Part shown: positions 25,401 through 37,266 of the stretch, piece after piece
Layout: the number at the start of each line of letters is the position of its first letter
How positions within the stretch are numbered: the first letter of the stretch is position 1
Assembly: GCA_022749755.1 (NCBI GenBank)
Contig: CM040442.1
Coordinates: 11,444,457 to 11,508,456, forward strand
Length of the DNA stretch: 64,000 nucleotides
Origin: Azadirachta indica
Taxonomy: Eukaryota; Streptophyta; Magnoliopsida; Sapindales; Meliaceae
Direction of reading: 5' to 3'
Position numbers and translations under genes: made by a program
Notes under the pieces: generated by a model
What the model was told of the DNA's origin: nothing
The model's database searches: none
Seen by the model: the letters and a program-made list of their open reading frames with translations, nothing else

Positions 25401-28100
25401 TTTAGTTTGTGTGAAATTTGTCATTGCATTTCAATACAATAAGTTGAATGCATATCTTACTGTATATGTCTTATCGAATTGAATTAAAATTAATCATTTT
25501 TTAATTCTTGCCAATCACTTTTTAAAAATTATTACAGTGATTTTGCTCAAATATATCAAATGTTTAGTATATAATATAATTAAATAAAATATATTATTTA
25601 TAAAATGTGTAATTTTATAATATATTAAATACTATATAATTGACATGCCATTTAGTAATATATTTTATAAATATATTATATTTTATCAAATTTATAATAT
25701 TTAACATAATATAAAATTACACAATTATAAATAATATATTTTATTTTTAGTATTTACATATATTAAATGTATAATATATTTTAGTTATATATAAATATAA
25801 ATTATAATATACTCATAAGTGTTGTAATTAACGTATATTTTATTTATATATTAATATTTTTTCATAATTTATTTTTAATACTTAATTCATATTGAATTGT
25901 TAACATATTATAAAATAAATAAATTTATAATATGTTCATAAATAGTATATTATTAATAAATTATAAATAATATTTATTTATTTTATTAAAATTTAAAGAT
26001 TTAATAATTATTTTTTGGTGAATAAGTATTATTGATAAAGGTATCATTATTATTTTAAAATAAATTGAGATTTTTATAAATAATTTTTAAAGAGATATCA
26101 GGAGAGTTGCCTGAAGCATCAACGAAAACAAAAACTTCTTGAACATTTGAGATAAATAAATACGTCCTAATGTTTAGACAAAAGAAAAATACCCCTGAAA
26201 TTATTAATCTTTATGTGAAATGACTATTTTACCTTTAATATTTGAAAAGAATGTAAATGAACCATTTTATCCTTATTATTAATACATAATGACTAATATA
26301 ACCTTTTGATTTTAAAATAGTGTAATGAATTATATTCTTAATTTGTTTCTTTTTACAATTATATCATTAATTTTTTATAATTTTATCCTAAATTATTGTT
26401 ATTTTAAATAATTTTATTTTTATTATAGTAATTAACTGTACGTAAAATATTAAAATAGATTTTAAATAATATTAGTTTAAAATAATTATGTTTCATTCAC
26501 ATGAAAATTTAATATTATAAACATACATAAATTGAGGCAATTTTATTCTTATTCTATTACTTATTATGCATAAAATATTAAAATAGATTTCAAATAATAC
26601 TAATTTAAGAAAAAATCGTGTTTTGTTCACATAAAAATTTAAATTTATTTATAATATATTTTAATGGTTTATTTACAATAAATTAATGTACTAAAAATAA
26701 AATTATCTATAATAATAATATTTTAGGATAAATTATAAAATAATTAAAGTATAATTGTTAAAATGAGTAGTGTTAATGAAAGTTATATTTGTTATTATGT
26801 ATTAGTAATAAGGATTAAATCATCCATTTACATGCTTTTTAAATATTTAGGGACATAGTAGTCATTTTACACATAAATTAGTAATTTCAAGGAAGTATTT
26901 GTCTTTTGTCTAAATATGAAAGAAATATTTGTTTTATCTCAAATGTTTAGGGGAATATTCTTTGGTTGATACTTCACGCGATATCTCTTAATTTCTCCTT
27001 TTGAAATTATTAAAATTAATCATTACATTAAATCAAATAACAAGAACTTAAATTTAACAGATTGTAATAAAAAATTATATAGTAACAAAGTTAGACATAA
27101 TTAATATGGTATCGTTAATTAATAATTATTGAATATTTATTTTTGCACAATGATTATATAGGTGGCCGAGTGGAGACTGTAGAATAACCTACTTTATTTA
27201 ATATTAATCACCCACTAAAGCACCAACCGTTCATCTTTGACAATATTTTTTTAAATTCATAGTTTTTCTTTTTAAAAAATTAAATACATTAAAAAGAGCA
27301 AAAGAAAGAGCAGAACATTGTATTGAGTGATGCTTTATCATTATTTTCCCAAACGTTATAAATAAAATGGATTTAACCTCATTTTTATTTAAGAAGTTCA
27401 CTTTAACTTCTTATGCATTAAAAATATTAATTACCTTTAAGGTGTTATTTTAATTTGCAGCCGTCGGCTTGTACTATATATACGTGCATACTCTTGTATC
27501 AAATAATTGTCCTCGCATTAAATACAACAATTGAATCATTCGACCATTGAATTCAGCTATTAAATTTGGTAATCAATCGAAAGAAAATTGCTCATTTAAT
27601 ATTGAGATTTAAGCGAAAATGACTACTATTTCTTCTCCCAATTAATTTTGACCACTTAAAATATTTCTTTTTAAAATTGACCACTTTAATTATTGTTAGA
27701 CCAAATTGCCCCTGTCCCATTCCTTAAGTTTATATTTTGGTTTATCTTTTCTGCTGTTCTCTTCCTCAATTTGTCCACTTTCTCTTTAAAATCAAAACAA
27801 AATATAATCTCTAGCATCCAACCCAAAACGTCCATTAACCTTATTATTATTATACATTATAACAAGTAATAATCATAACCAATCTAAGATTGATTATAAA
27901 GGTGAGATTTAATTTTTTGTCTTTTTAATTTAATTAGTTTAAGGTGTATTATTTTATATTATTTTATGTAAAAATATACAATGTAATAGTCAAAGTTGGG
28001 AGATTTGCTGTGATGTTAACAAACGTATGAGAAAAATGGAGAAATAAACAGGTTGAATAAGACCAGACTAACCAATTAGAAATTGGAACACAATAATTTC
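22422..28100. other. AT-rich spacer; first part duplicated, rest unique
   Basis: Up to 24465 this matches 61979-64000 of copy 2. It includes an AAT triplet repeat near 22547-22570 that is shorter in copy 2. No gene is seen. The TIR element at 26088-26991 lies inside and is listed separately. From 25550 to 25990 the DNA is almost purely A/T. Confidence 0.5.
26088..26991. mobile_element. 0.9 kb TIR element with internal tandem repeat
   Basis: The outer ends are TAAAGAGATATC (26088) and GATATCTCTTA (ending 26991). The inverted repeats run about 170-180 bases inward; both arms carry the ACATTTGAGATAAA and TTTAGACAAAAGA blocks. Inside, a unit with ATATTAAAATAGATTT occurs twice, near 26446 and 26574, about 128 bases apart. 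No open frame of note, so it is non-autonomous. I could not settle the target-site duplication. Confidence 0.7.
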
Positions 28101-28103
28101 TGT

Positions 28104-28170
28104 CTTGCTCGAGACTTAAGTCTCGAGCAAGCTTGTACCAACCTTACTCGAGACTTAACTCTCGAGCAAG
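28104..28170. repeat. Two adjacent 28-bp palindromes
   Basis: 28104-28131 is a perfect palindrome with halves CTTGCTCGAGACTT and AAGTCTCGAGCAAG. 28143-28170 is a second copy with two substitutions. Their starts are 39 bases apart. They lie about 70 bases before the MULE transposase relic and could belong to its end or be protein-binding sites. No partner is seen after the relic. Confidence 0.8.
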
Positions 28171-28241
28171 ACAAAATCTGGGTTATCTAGAATTTATTTA
28201 TTTATTTACTGATAACTAACATATTGTGACATAGGTGCAGT

Positions 28242-30440
28242 ATGACTGCAAAGTTAACGATTAACACTCGATTCGGTGGATCATGGGAATTGATTCCACA
28301 AGGTGGTGAAATATATATTGGTGAGAGAGCATGCCATTGTGTGTGGTTTGGGATGTTTCGTTCAAAAATTTTATGCAAATTGTGTATAGAGCACACGAGA
28401 TTAATCCTATTGAGTGCAAAATTAGGATAAAGATGATCTTTGTTGACATTGTCCAAGAATAAGGAGTGCCTTCCGTTCCTGTAAATATTAACAATGAATT
28501 CATGTTTAGAGCATTTATGAACTCTAGCAGTTTAGACTACTTTGAGCATAAGGGCATATTGTGCATTGTATTTGAACATGAAACGAGTAGAAGAAACCGT
28601 ACAAGCAAGGCCACAAAATGACAATCATTGCATTGGCCCCGGGGAAACAGTTTCCCCATTTAGGTCATCAAAGGGAAGTAATTATTTGAGTATTCTAGTT
28701 CCTTAAATCGCAACACAATTCTAGCATAGTAGGCGATTCCAGTATACTGGTACAAGTGCAATAGACTACTTGCATCAACCAATGCAAAATAAAGAGCAAC
28801 CATCATTGGCTGAACACATAGATTCGCCTATTGGTTAGCATAGGCAATATGTCCTTGACGACGATGCAACCACCTTGGAAAGAGCTATTTCTTCGCCCTG
28901 CTAGAATGTTGTACAATCCTCAGAGTATTATACTTGTCAACTAGACTTTGGTGGCACAAATTTTGCTATTGATAGGAAATTTAGAAATGTTGCTAATGAC
29001 GAAGGAATCGAGACAATGGAAGCCATTTGTTCTAATTCAATAGGCAAAAATAGGCCAATGAAAGATACATCATCATCAAACCATTACATTCGATTTTTGC
29101 CTCAAATCTCATCGCCCACAACCCATATTAGCGATGCTTCATCAAGCAACCGTGTAGCGCCTGCAGTGTATGTGGGCTATATTTTCAAAATGAAACAAGA
29201 TGTACGAGACAAAGTAGGGTTGATGGCATTGAAGAACCACTTTCAGTTCAAAATTTCTAAGTCAACCACCAAAAGATTTGAAGCAAAGTGCATTGTGGAG
29301 GGTTGTATATGGCAAATTTGGGCAATTAGAAATGACAATGATGCCTATTTTCTAGTTACACGCATTGACACAGAACAAACATGTCAGAATAACGACATGT
29401 TAGATGGACACCGACAAGCAACAACTTGGCTTATCAAACAAATTATCAAGGACAAGTTCAAAGATGCTAGTAGGATTTACATTTCGGGGCATGATATTCA
29501 AAATGATTACAGGGTTCGTCTCCCTTACTCCAAGACTTGGCGAAGTAAGGAAAAAGCGTTGAAACTGTTATGTGGAGATCCAAGTGAATTGTACAAGGGA
29601 CTACAATTGTATTGCTACGTCCTTGAAAAAAAAAAAAATTAGTGCTTATCATATTTTTGAGAATCTTAAAGCGAAATATAAGATGCGACAAAGAAGGATT
29701 GAGACTTTCATGGTAGCATACTAGTATGCTACTAAAGCATATCGAATTAGTGAGTTTAATAAATTTATGGATAATATGATGTCGATGCTTCCCCCCATTG
29801 CAGCGTACTTAGAAAAAGAAGTGGGTGTTCACAATAGACTAGATCACAGTTCCCTTTATAACGGTATGACATGTTGAACACTAACATTGCCAAGAGTATG
29901 AATTCTTTGCTAAGACATGCACAGGCTCTCCCCATTGTACTATTGGTCGACTTTATTAAGTCTGTTATGCAAAGATGTTTTTACGAGCGTCGAGAGTTGG
30001 CTGCTGCACGAGAAGGGTACTTAATTGTATGGGCGTAGGGTAGAGTTAATGAGCAAATAAAGTTGTCGCAAACCATGACTTTGGACCCAATTATACGATT
30101 CGAGTTCCAAGTGAATGATTAAGAAAGGCTAGATATAGTCGATCTAGGAGAGAAGAAATGCTCTTGCAAACTTTTTGAAATTTTACAATTACCATGCGCT
30201 TATACTCTTGCTGCATACAGACATATTCAACTTGCAATTAACTCTATTTGCTCACCATTTTATGGAACAGATATACTCCTGTATGCATACGCTGAGCCGG
30301 TTCACCCGGTTGGAAAGAGAATAATTGGGTGATTCTATCAGAGTTACATGAAAAGGAACGTCAAACCGCCATAAGATTGCATTTCGGTTGATTGACTGAG
30401 AAAATAGCGAATCCCAGCGCAAGGAGAAGATGTCATTACA
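28242..30440 (+). pseudogene. Mutator-like (MULE/MuDR) transposase relic lacking the catalytic core
   Basis: MULE transposases cut and move DNA elements. 28242-28430 reads like the N-terminal domain. 29016-29642 holds the MuDR DNA-binding region (YVGYIFKMKQDVRD, LKNHFQFKISKS, CIVEGCIWQIWA, YRVRLPYSKTWRSKEKAL, then YCYVLEKK). Right after an A-run at 29627-29638 the homology jumps to the post-catalytic part (AYHIFENLKAKY near 29645, AYLEKEVGV near 29806, YERRELAA near 29989). The roughly 300-residue DDE domain that normally lies between them is absent. A SWIM zinc finger follows at 30159 (CSCKLFEILQLPCAY), where the usual His is Tyr. A basic tail reaches about 30430. There are several stops and shifts, so it is a dead, internally deleted copy. 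Confidence 0.85.
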
Positions 30441-32770
30441 ATGAGGTTTTTATGGTATCTTGTTTGCATTCGAATCAATTATGTGTATTTTGTATTTAAA
30501 CATTCTGCCAATTCACACTCATTCCAAGCAAGACAACCCACCAATGTTGCTTTGATTCCTACTTGGTACTCAATGTGACAAGGAAAACGACATGTTACAT
30601 TCTATTGAAAGTTCATTTGCTATTTTTGTTTCTTATTAGATAAAAATATACAAAAACTCCTTGCTATCAGCTTTTTTCGTTGAAATTAATAGATTTGTTT
30701 ACTAAATTAATTAAAATGAACCATTTGAGTTTGGGTTAGGATCTAAATTCAAGTTGAATTTGAGTGAGAACTACATCACTGAATTTTTTTTTTTAAAAAA
30801 ATTCATCGTTTTTCTATACTAATTTGAATGACCCATTTGAATTTGAGTTAAGATATAAATTTAGATTTGAGTTAGTTTTAATTGAGAATCACACAATAGG
30901 ACTCAAAAAAGATGTTTGCCCTATAAGTTGACTATCAATATATAAACCTAAATTAATTTTTAAAATTATAAATGAATTTAAATATTAAATTATAACATTT
31001 TTATCTGTAATACTTATAAATTGATTTTAGTTAACAAATTCATATTTAAGTTTTTAATGTTAAAAAATAATTATTAGTTTAATTTTTTTTCAAGTTATTA
31101 CGGCAAATTATTTCTTTAATTTCATAAAAAATATTATTAGTTTAATGTTACAAAATAAATATTTTTTCTCTCTAATTTTTATAAAATGATTTGAGTTTAC
31201 AACTTCATATTTAATTTTTTAGTGTTACAAATGAGTTATTAGTTTAATTTTTCTTCAATTTGTTTAGTAATTGAATTTAAATAGAATAAAAGTTTAGTTT
31301 TAATTTTATAAAACTAATTATTAGTTTAATGATACGAAATTATATATTCATTATACTTAAAATTTTAATTTGTAAAGGTTTCTCATTCTCATTCAAACTC
31401 TTTAAAAAAAATAAGGGTTTAAGCCATCATATTATCTTATTTTTTAAAATTAAAGTATATCACTGATACTAACGAACAATCAACAATAACCATTTTTCTA
31501 ATAGTACCTGATGCCATGGCTCTTAGATTTTGCAGAGAATATGTGTATATTACCTCATCTTAAAAATACAATGTTACATAAATGCCTTTTATATGAGATA
31601 CTTTAGGGATTTGGAAACCCTTGAAGCACCAATTTTTTTTTTTATTTGCTTTATTGTACCTATTTTTTGTCTTGCAAAGGTGCATGAATGCTAGGCTTAG
31701 TTCAGGAGTGCAGTTGTATCTTGGGCTTCATGTTACAGCCCAATAAATTTACTCACAATGCCACTCACCAAATAAATGCCCATAATTAACTTTAACATTG
31801 TTAAGATTTTCTTTGACCTAACATTTAAATTAACTTTAACATTTTTCACTTTTAAACTAAATTTATTGATTATCTGTTTAAATATATTAATAACTTTCTT
31901 TTATTTGTTGTTTGCCATAATATTTTAATATTGTAAAAATTAAGATAATTTTAAGATTAATTAAATACAAGCTTCTAGAAATAAAAGTTTTAAGCACTTA
32001 TTTCATGCATCATGTATGTTGCAGTCATCAAAATGTGATATTTACGATTGGGATAGTATTTCTAACCAACTTTATATTTTATAACGTAAATTTTGTAAGA
32101 CGTGATAAAACTTTAAAAAGTAACAAAAAAAGAAATCTATATAATATTTGCCACCTGTCATTCAAATTTAAAATAATTAATTTTAAAATTTTAAGCATAG
32201 GCATAACGTCCTAATTTTGAAAAGAAAAAATACCCTTTTATTGTTTTAAAAATATCTCATTACATTTTACTGTTACCTACTTAACGTTAAAAAGTAGCTT
32301 TGAGGAGCAAAATAGTAATTAACAGCCAAACAAATTGAAATTCAAAAAAATCATTGACATGTAAATAGTGATAGTCGTTGGCATGTGTTAGAAATTAAAA
32401 ATTAAAAAAGTAATAAAGAATAAAGTATGTGCCAATAAATAGAAACAATAATAAACCTTAATTTTAACTACAAAATTAGTAATAGTCCATTAGATAATTA
32501 ACTTGTAAATTCTTATTAAATTTCTTCTACAATAAGAATTCAGGCATTTTGAATTGTTATCATGATTATATTCTTTTATTATTTTTGATATGGTAGTCAT
32601 TTTTTATTAAAAAATAAAAAATAAAAAATAACTATATCAATAATGACTTTCCATATAATAGAAAATTTCAATTGTCAAATAAATATAACTAGTTATATAA
32701 CCAATAAGTATGAGGTATAAAACAAATTATAGATTGTAAATTATTCATATTAAAATATACTTTATAGGTA
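30441..32770. other. AT-rich spacer, no gene seen
   Basis: No open frame with a known domain. Short blocks (around 30720 and 30827 CCATTTGAATTTGAGTTA-like) repeat loosely. Probably worn transposon DNA. Confidence 0.45.
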
Positions 32771-32774
32771 ACAA

Positions 32775-33395
32775 GAATGATGAAAAAAAATATTATATTA
32801 AATATAGTTATAAATAAGATTATGTTAATTTATAAATAAAAATAAACATTACTCTAATAATTATAAATTAATTTATAATAAGATGTTAAATTTACACGCT
32901 AAAATAAATATTACAATAATAATCATAAATTAAGTTTTAAAATTATAAAATTTTAACTTTTCAATAAATATTATATAAATTAATTTTATAAATAATTAAA
33001 TTATTATGGTAATTTATTAAAATAATTAATTAAATTTAAATAATTAGTTTCATTAAAGTATTTAAATAAATTAAAATGAAATATAAAGAAGAGGGATAAA
33101 ATGGAAAACTCACAAATTTGGTGGAGTGAGAATCATGATTCTCCCTTTCGAAAGAAAAAATATTGCTTATGAACTCTCATTCCTACATTTTCGTCGACTA
33201 TTGAGGATTCCTTCGAGAATTTATTTCCTTTTCTCCTCCATTTCTCTAACACTCTGATCCTGAGGACCAAAGTGATAATTTTAATAAACGTTAAAGATAC
33301 TTTCTAACTAATACATCATTTAATTTGATATAACTGAACTGTTAAGGATCAAAGTGAGATTGCCCCATTATTAAGGACCAAAGTGAATTTTCGTC
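32775..33395 (-). repeat. AT-rich interspersed repeat, member 2 (inverted relative to member 1)
   Basis: Reverse complement of the family at 13541-14060. It includes the GGACCAAAGTGA motif twice (near 33263 and 33375), the ATTCTCCCTTTCGAAAG block near 33138, and the AT-rich tail leftwards. It is about 100 bases longer than member 1. Unknown family, no coding. Confidence 0.6.
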
Positions 33396-33652
33396 ATCAT
33401 GTATGATTATTGTTTAAATTTATAATTATGGAAATGGATTATAGGTCTGTAACAAAGGATTCAAGTCAACGGATTAGGAATTTGGCACATAAAATTAAGC
33501 TAGTCCTACGCATCTTCCTGGAGATGGGAAGAACTTGAAAAATAATAATATCATTCCACGGAAACAATAAAATAATTAACAAATTTTTTCTTGGTACTTA
33601 AATCTGAGAAAGAAAGACAAAACAATATTATGGCTACTATTGACCATCTTTC

Positions 33653-35332
33653 TGTTAGGGATAATACCCTAAAAACATGTAACTTGTATATTATTGGAAT
33701 AAATAAAATTAATATTTCTTTTTATTTAATATCAGAAAATCCTAATTTATTTATATAACCATAATCTTAGTATATATAAGTGTTATATATACAAGAGGAT
33801 TAAAATTATGGATAATAAACTGAAATAGTCCGTATTAAATTAATTAAACTTAGGTTTTTTAATTAAATATTACTAGTACGGTCTACTTACATTAAAAATA
33901 TGATAGATTTATTCGGACTGTCAATGTAGTGACATTATGGTGGAGGCACTTTACATAATATAATTATATAGGACTGAATCAGATATAATTTAAATTCTCA
34001 TATAAATTCCATTACTAACTGAGAATTCAAATAATGTCCATAGATGATCATATGTAGATCAATCTTAATCCTAAGTAGTCATAAACTCATGCTTATGTTA
34101 TTGAATCTTTTGAATTACTTGTTAAGATTTATTTTAACACAAGTTCAACACTCGTATCTTGGAGATTTAATAAGATAAATAGTTGAGAATGTGACATACA
34201 GATATGAAATTCATTCTTTCCTATTGGAAGTCAGAACGATGGTTCCCGTAAGTATTAATCTTGGAATTGAACAGTTTGAACGCTTAATTTATAATTAGTT
34301 TATAAATTAACTGTTCAATGGAAAATTAATGAAACTTAAAAATAAAGATGTAATTAGAGGGGTAAAACAAAAAATTGACCTAAATCTAATTATAGAATGT
34401 TTATGGAGGGTTAAACTGCATATAGTGATTATATCAATGGATTGATCAAAGTTTTCTGAGTAAATTATATTTATAATTTTAAGAGTTCAATTCCAAATTT
34501 TTAGTGGAATAATACTAGAATTAATAAATTAGATTAATTAATTATCTAAATTTATTGAAGTTTGAAATTGTAAGTCCATAGGTCCCCAATACCACCTCTT
34601 AGATCAGCATAGTAAATAATACAATAGACAAAATTATTACACTAAATTTATGTATGTCCAAAAAATATTTTTTTTAGAATAAGTGTTTTAATTTGGATTT
34701 AATTAATTAAGAATTAATTAATTAGTAAGATATTTTAAGATAAATATCTTTCATTAATATTCAAATAATTTAATTTGAGAAATTAAATAGATAAATTCTC
34801 ATAGAGATATTTATCCTCTTTACTGTTTCTTTTAAATATTAATTTTCAATTAATTAGAATTTCACTTCTACTAGAAGTTGTTTTATAAAATTTAATTAAT
34901 TAATTTGATTTTAATTGAAATTGTTTTAATTAAAATACTACTTCTATTAGGATTGTCTTCCATATTTAATTAATTAATAAGTGTTATCAATTAATTAAAA
35001 TAGAAGTGATATAAAAAAAACAAAAAGTGGTGGAAACTTGGGAGTGATTGAAAAAAAAAGAGTTTTCCTTTTTAACGTGTATTACAGAGAAAAACTTGTT
35101 GTCTCTAAGATCATTATTGTATTAAAACAAAAGCCCACTCTTCTTTTTACGGTAACTATTGGTTTAGAAACCATTGGTGAAGGAAAACTTGCAGCAAAAA
35201 TATTTTAAAAACATCAAGAGATATCTTTTTTTATTCCTTCCTTTTATTTTTATTAAAATCGTATACTTATATAAAATTTTTTAACTCTCTTGACTTAATT
35301 TTTCGCTATTTATTTGATAAAATTTTCTAACA
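33653..35332 (+). mobile_element. 5' LTR of a Ty1/copia retrotransposon
   Basis: Begins TGTTAGGG and ends TTCTAACA, an inverted TGTTAG/CTAACA pair as in copia LTRs, and is followed at once by a primer-binding site. Length about 1.68 kb. No matching 3' LTR is seen in the window, so the element is 3'-truncated and cannot be dated by LTR divergence. The left edge rests on the TGTTAG start. Confidence 0.75.
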
Positions 35333-35334
35333 AT

Positions 35335-35349
35335 TAGTATTAGAGCCAC
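35335..35349 (+). promoter_or_regulatory. Primer-binding site, initiator-Met tRNA type
   Basis: AGTATTAGAGCC right after the LTR end resembles the TGGTATCAGAGC string that pairs with the 3' end of initiator tRNA-Met in plant copia elements, with substitutions. Confidence 0.65.
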
Positions 35350-37266
35350 GTTTATATTAGTATAGGGTTTTAATTTTGATGTATGCATGAGTAGGTATTG
35401 CATTATTTTTTTTTTATCTACTTTGATGAATGGTATATTTTGTCATATGATAAATTTTGTGTATGATCCTTTGGTCGTTAATTTTATGGTTCCCTAAGAT
35501 TTAAATTTAATCAATTTTTTTATTTTAATTAGATTAAAAATTTTGTAAACCCATAAAGGGTATAGGTTCAATATAATTTATTTTATTATGTAATTATTTG
35601 GAGAATCTTGAAATTAGAGTTTGTGAAAATATAAAATAAAAGAGAAGAGGGCGTTATAGTGGGTAAAGTACGCACTGCCACAATTTGCAAGGTAATAATA
35701 GGGGCTGAAAGTCAGCACCTTATTAAAGCAGCATTTGGCAAGAATGCTTCTGCCTGGGGAAAATTAGGGCATGAAATTTTTTTGATAATGATCAATTAAG
35801 TCCTTTTTAGTCTATTTTTATAAAACCCCTTATGGTTAATTAAATTTTGTTTTTGGGCTTGCTAAAAATATATATATATTTTAGATACATTATTTTTAGG
35901 CTTTTTGGGCTATTTAAATTTAAAAAAAAAGGTTTAAAAGTTGAATTGCCTTACTATTATTAATTATTAGGCTTAACAAAAGTTTTTGAGCTTATAAGAA
36001 CATTTATTCATAAAGATTTATTAAGATAGACCTGTTATGAACTTTAGAAAACTGCTATTTTAATTAGACCTGCAAGCCTGTATACCTTTGTAATTTTAAT
36101 TAATTATTTGGGTTTATAATTAAATATCCTAAGGGACCCGGCCAAAGTTAATTAATTATTAATTATTATTGTTATAAGTTATGTGATATGATAACACGAT
36201 TATGCATAATAGCATGCCATTCAGAATACCCACTCATTGTCATTATTGAATGTCATGCATGCATGTCATCATTTCTATTTAATAGTTAAATATAAATAAT
36301 AATTATAATTAATTAGATTAATTGAAAAGAATAATAAATTAAATAAAGAGTAATTATGTTTTATAATTAAACTCGATAATTATCTCATTTATTTAATTGG
36401 GTTTATTTAAATTAATTGTTAATTTTTAGATTAGCCTATATTATTCTATTTTTAATAAAATGTGATTTTATTAAATATATGGTAATTATTTAGGCCCATA
36501 TTAAATATATGGTAATTATTTATTTAATTGGGTTTATCTAAATTGTTAGGTCTAATTAGATTGGAATAAATTATAAACCTAGGCCCAATTAGATTGGATT
36601 CTATTAATCTAAATAATTAACCAACATAGAATTAGATTCTATATATCTAGTAATTATTAATATGAGATATAAATAATTTACTAGGATTATAAAATATAAG
36701 AGATTTTATAATAAGAAACACATAATTTTTTTTTTTAAATAATGAGTGGGAGAGAGATATATGATAATATACCCTACAGTCTCCATTGTTAGTACAACAC
36801 TGTGAGATATATGTAGCGTCTCGCGACGCTTAGATTTTGTCCTCCTTACGGAGGGTATCTATCTATATTAATATCAAGGTTGGCTTCCTAGTGATAGGGT
36901 TCAGATAATGTATTTCACATTTGACCTACCCTACGGCGGCATTTTTGAGTTAAGTTATTAGAATTCAAAATAATCGGTTATAATCATAAAGATACAAATT
37001 AAATTGTTAATTTATCTTGACCAAAAATAGTGGTAATTAATAAAGGATTGAAAATATAAGATATTTGAATTTCATTTATTAATTGAGATAGTCTCAATTC
37101 AATTATATTAGTGTGATCTATCATGCGGCGGCACATTAATTGTAAAATTGAATTATCGTGGTTTAGTAATTTAATTATGTGCTTATCATATGCATCATGC
37201 ATCACGTTTACTATTCCAAAAAATGTTGTGATATTAAGTATATTAAATGTTATATTTAATTATTTC
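35350..37266 (+). mobile_element. Long untranslated leader of the copia element, with two hairpins
   Basis: About 1.9 kb lies between primer site and gag, with no open frame. At 36815-36830 AGCGTC pairs with GACGCT over a TCGC loop, and at 36841-36854 CCTCC pairs with GGAGG. CGGCGGCA occurs near 36935 and again near 37125. The hairpins could be packaging or translation signals of the element RNA; this is inference. Confidence 0.55.

Noticed and set aside
27160..27182. GGTGGCCGAGTGGAGAC, similar to the D-arm of tRNA-Leu/Ser
   Set aside because: No acceptor stem, anticodon arm or T arm follows; chance resemblance.
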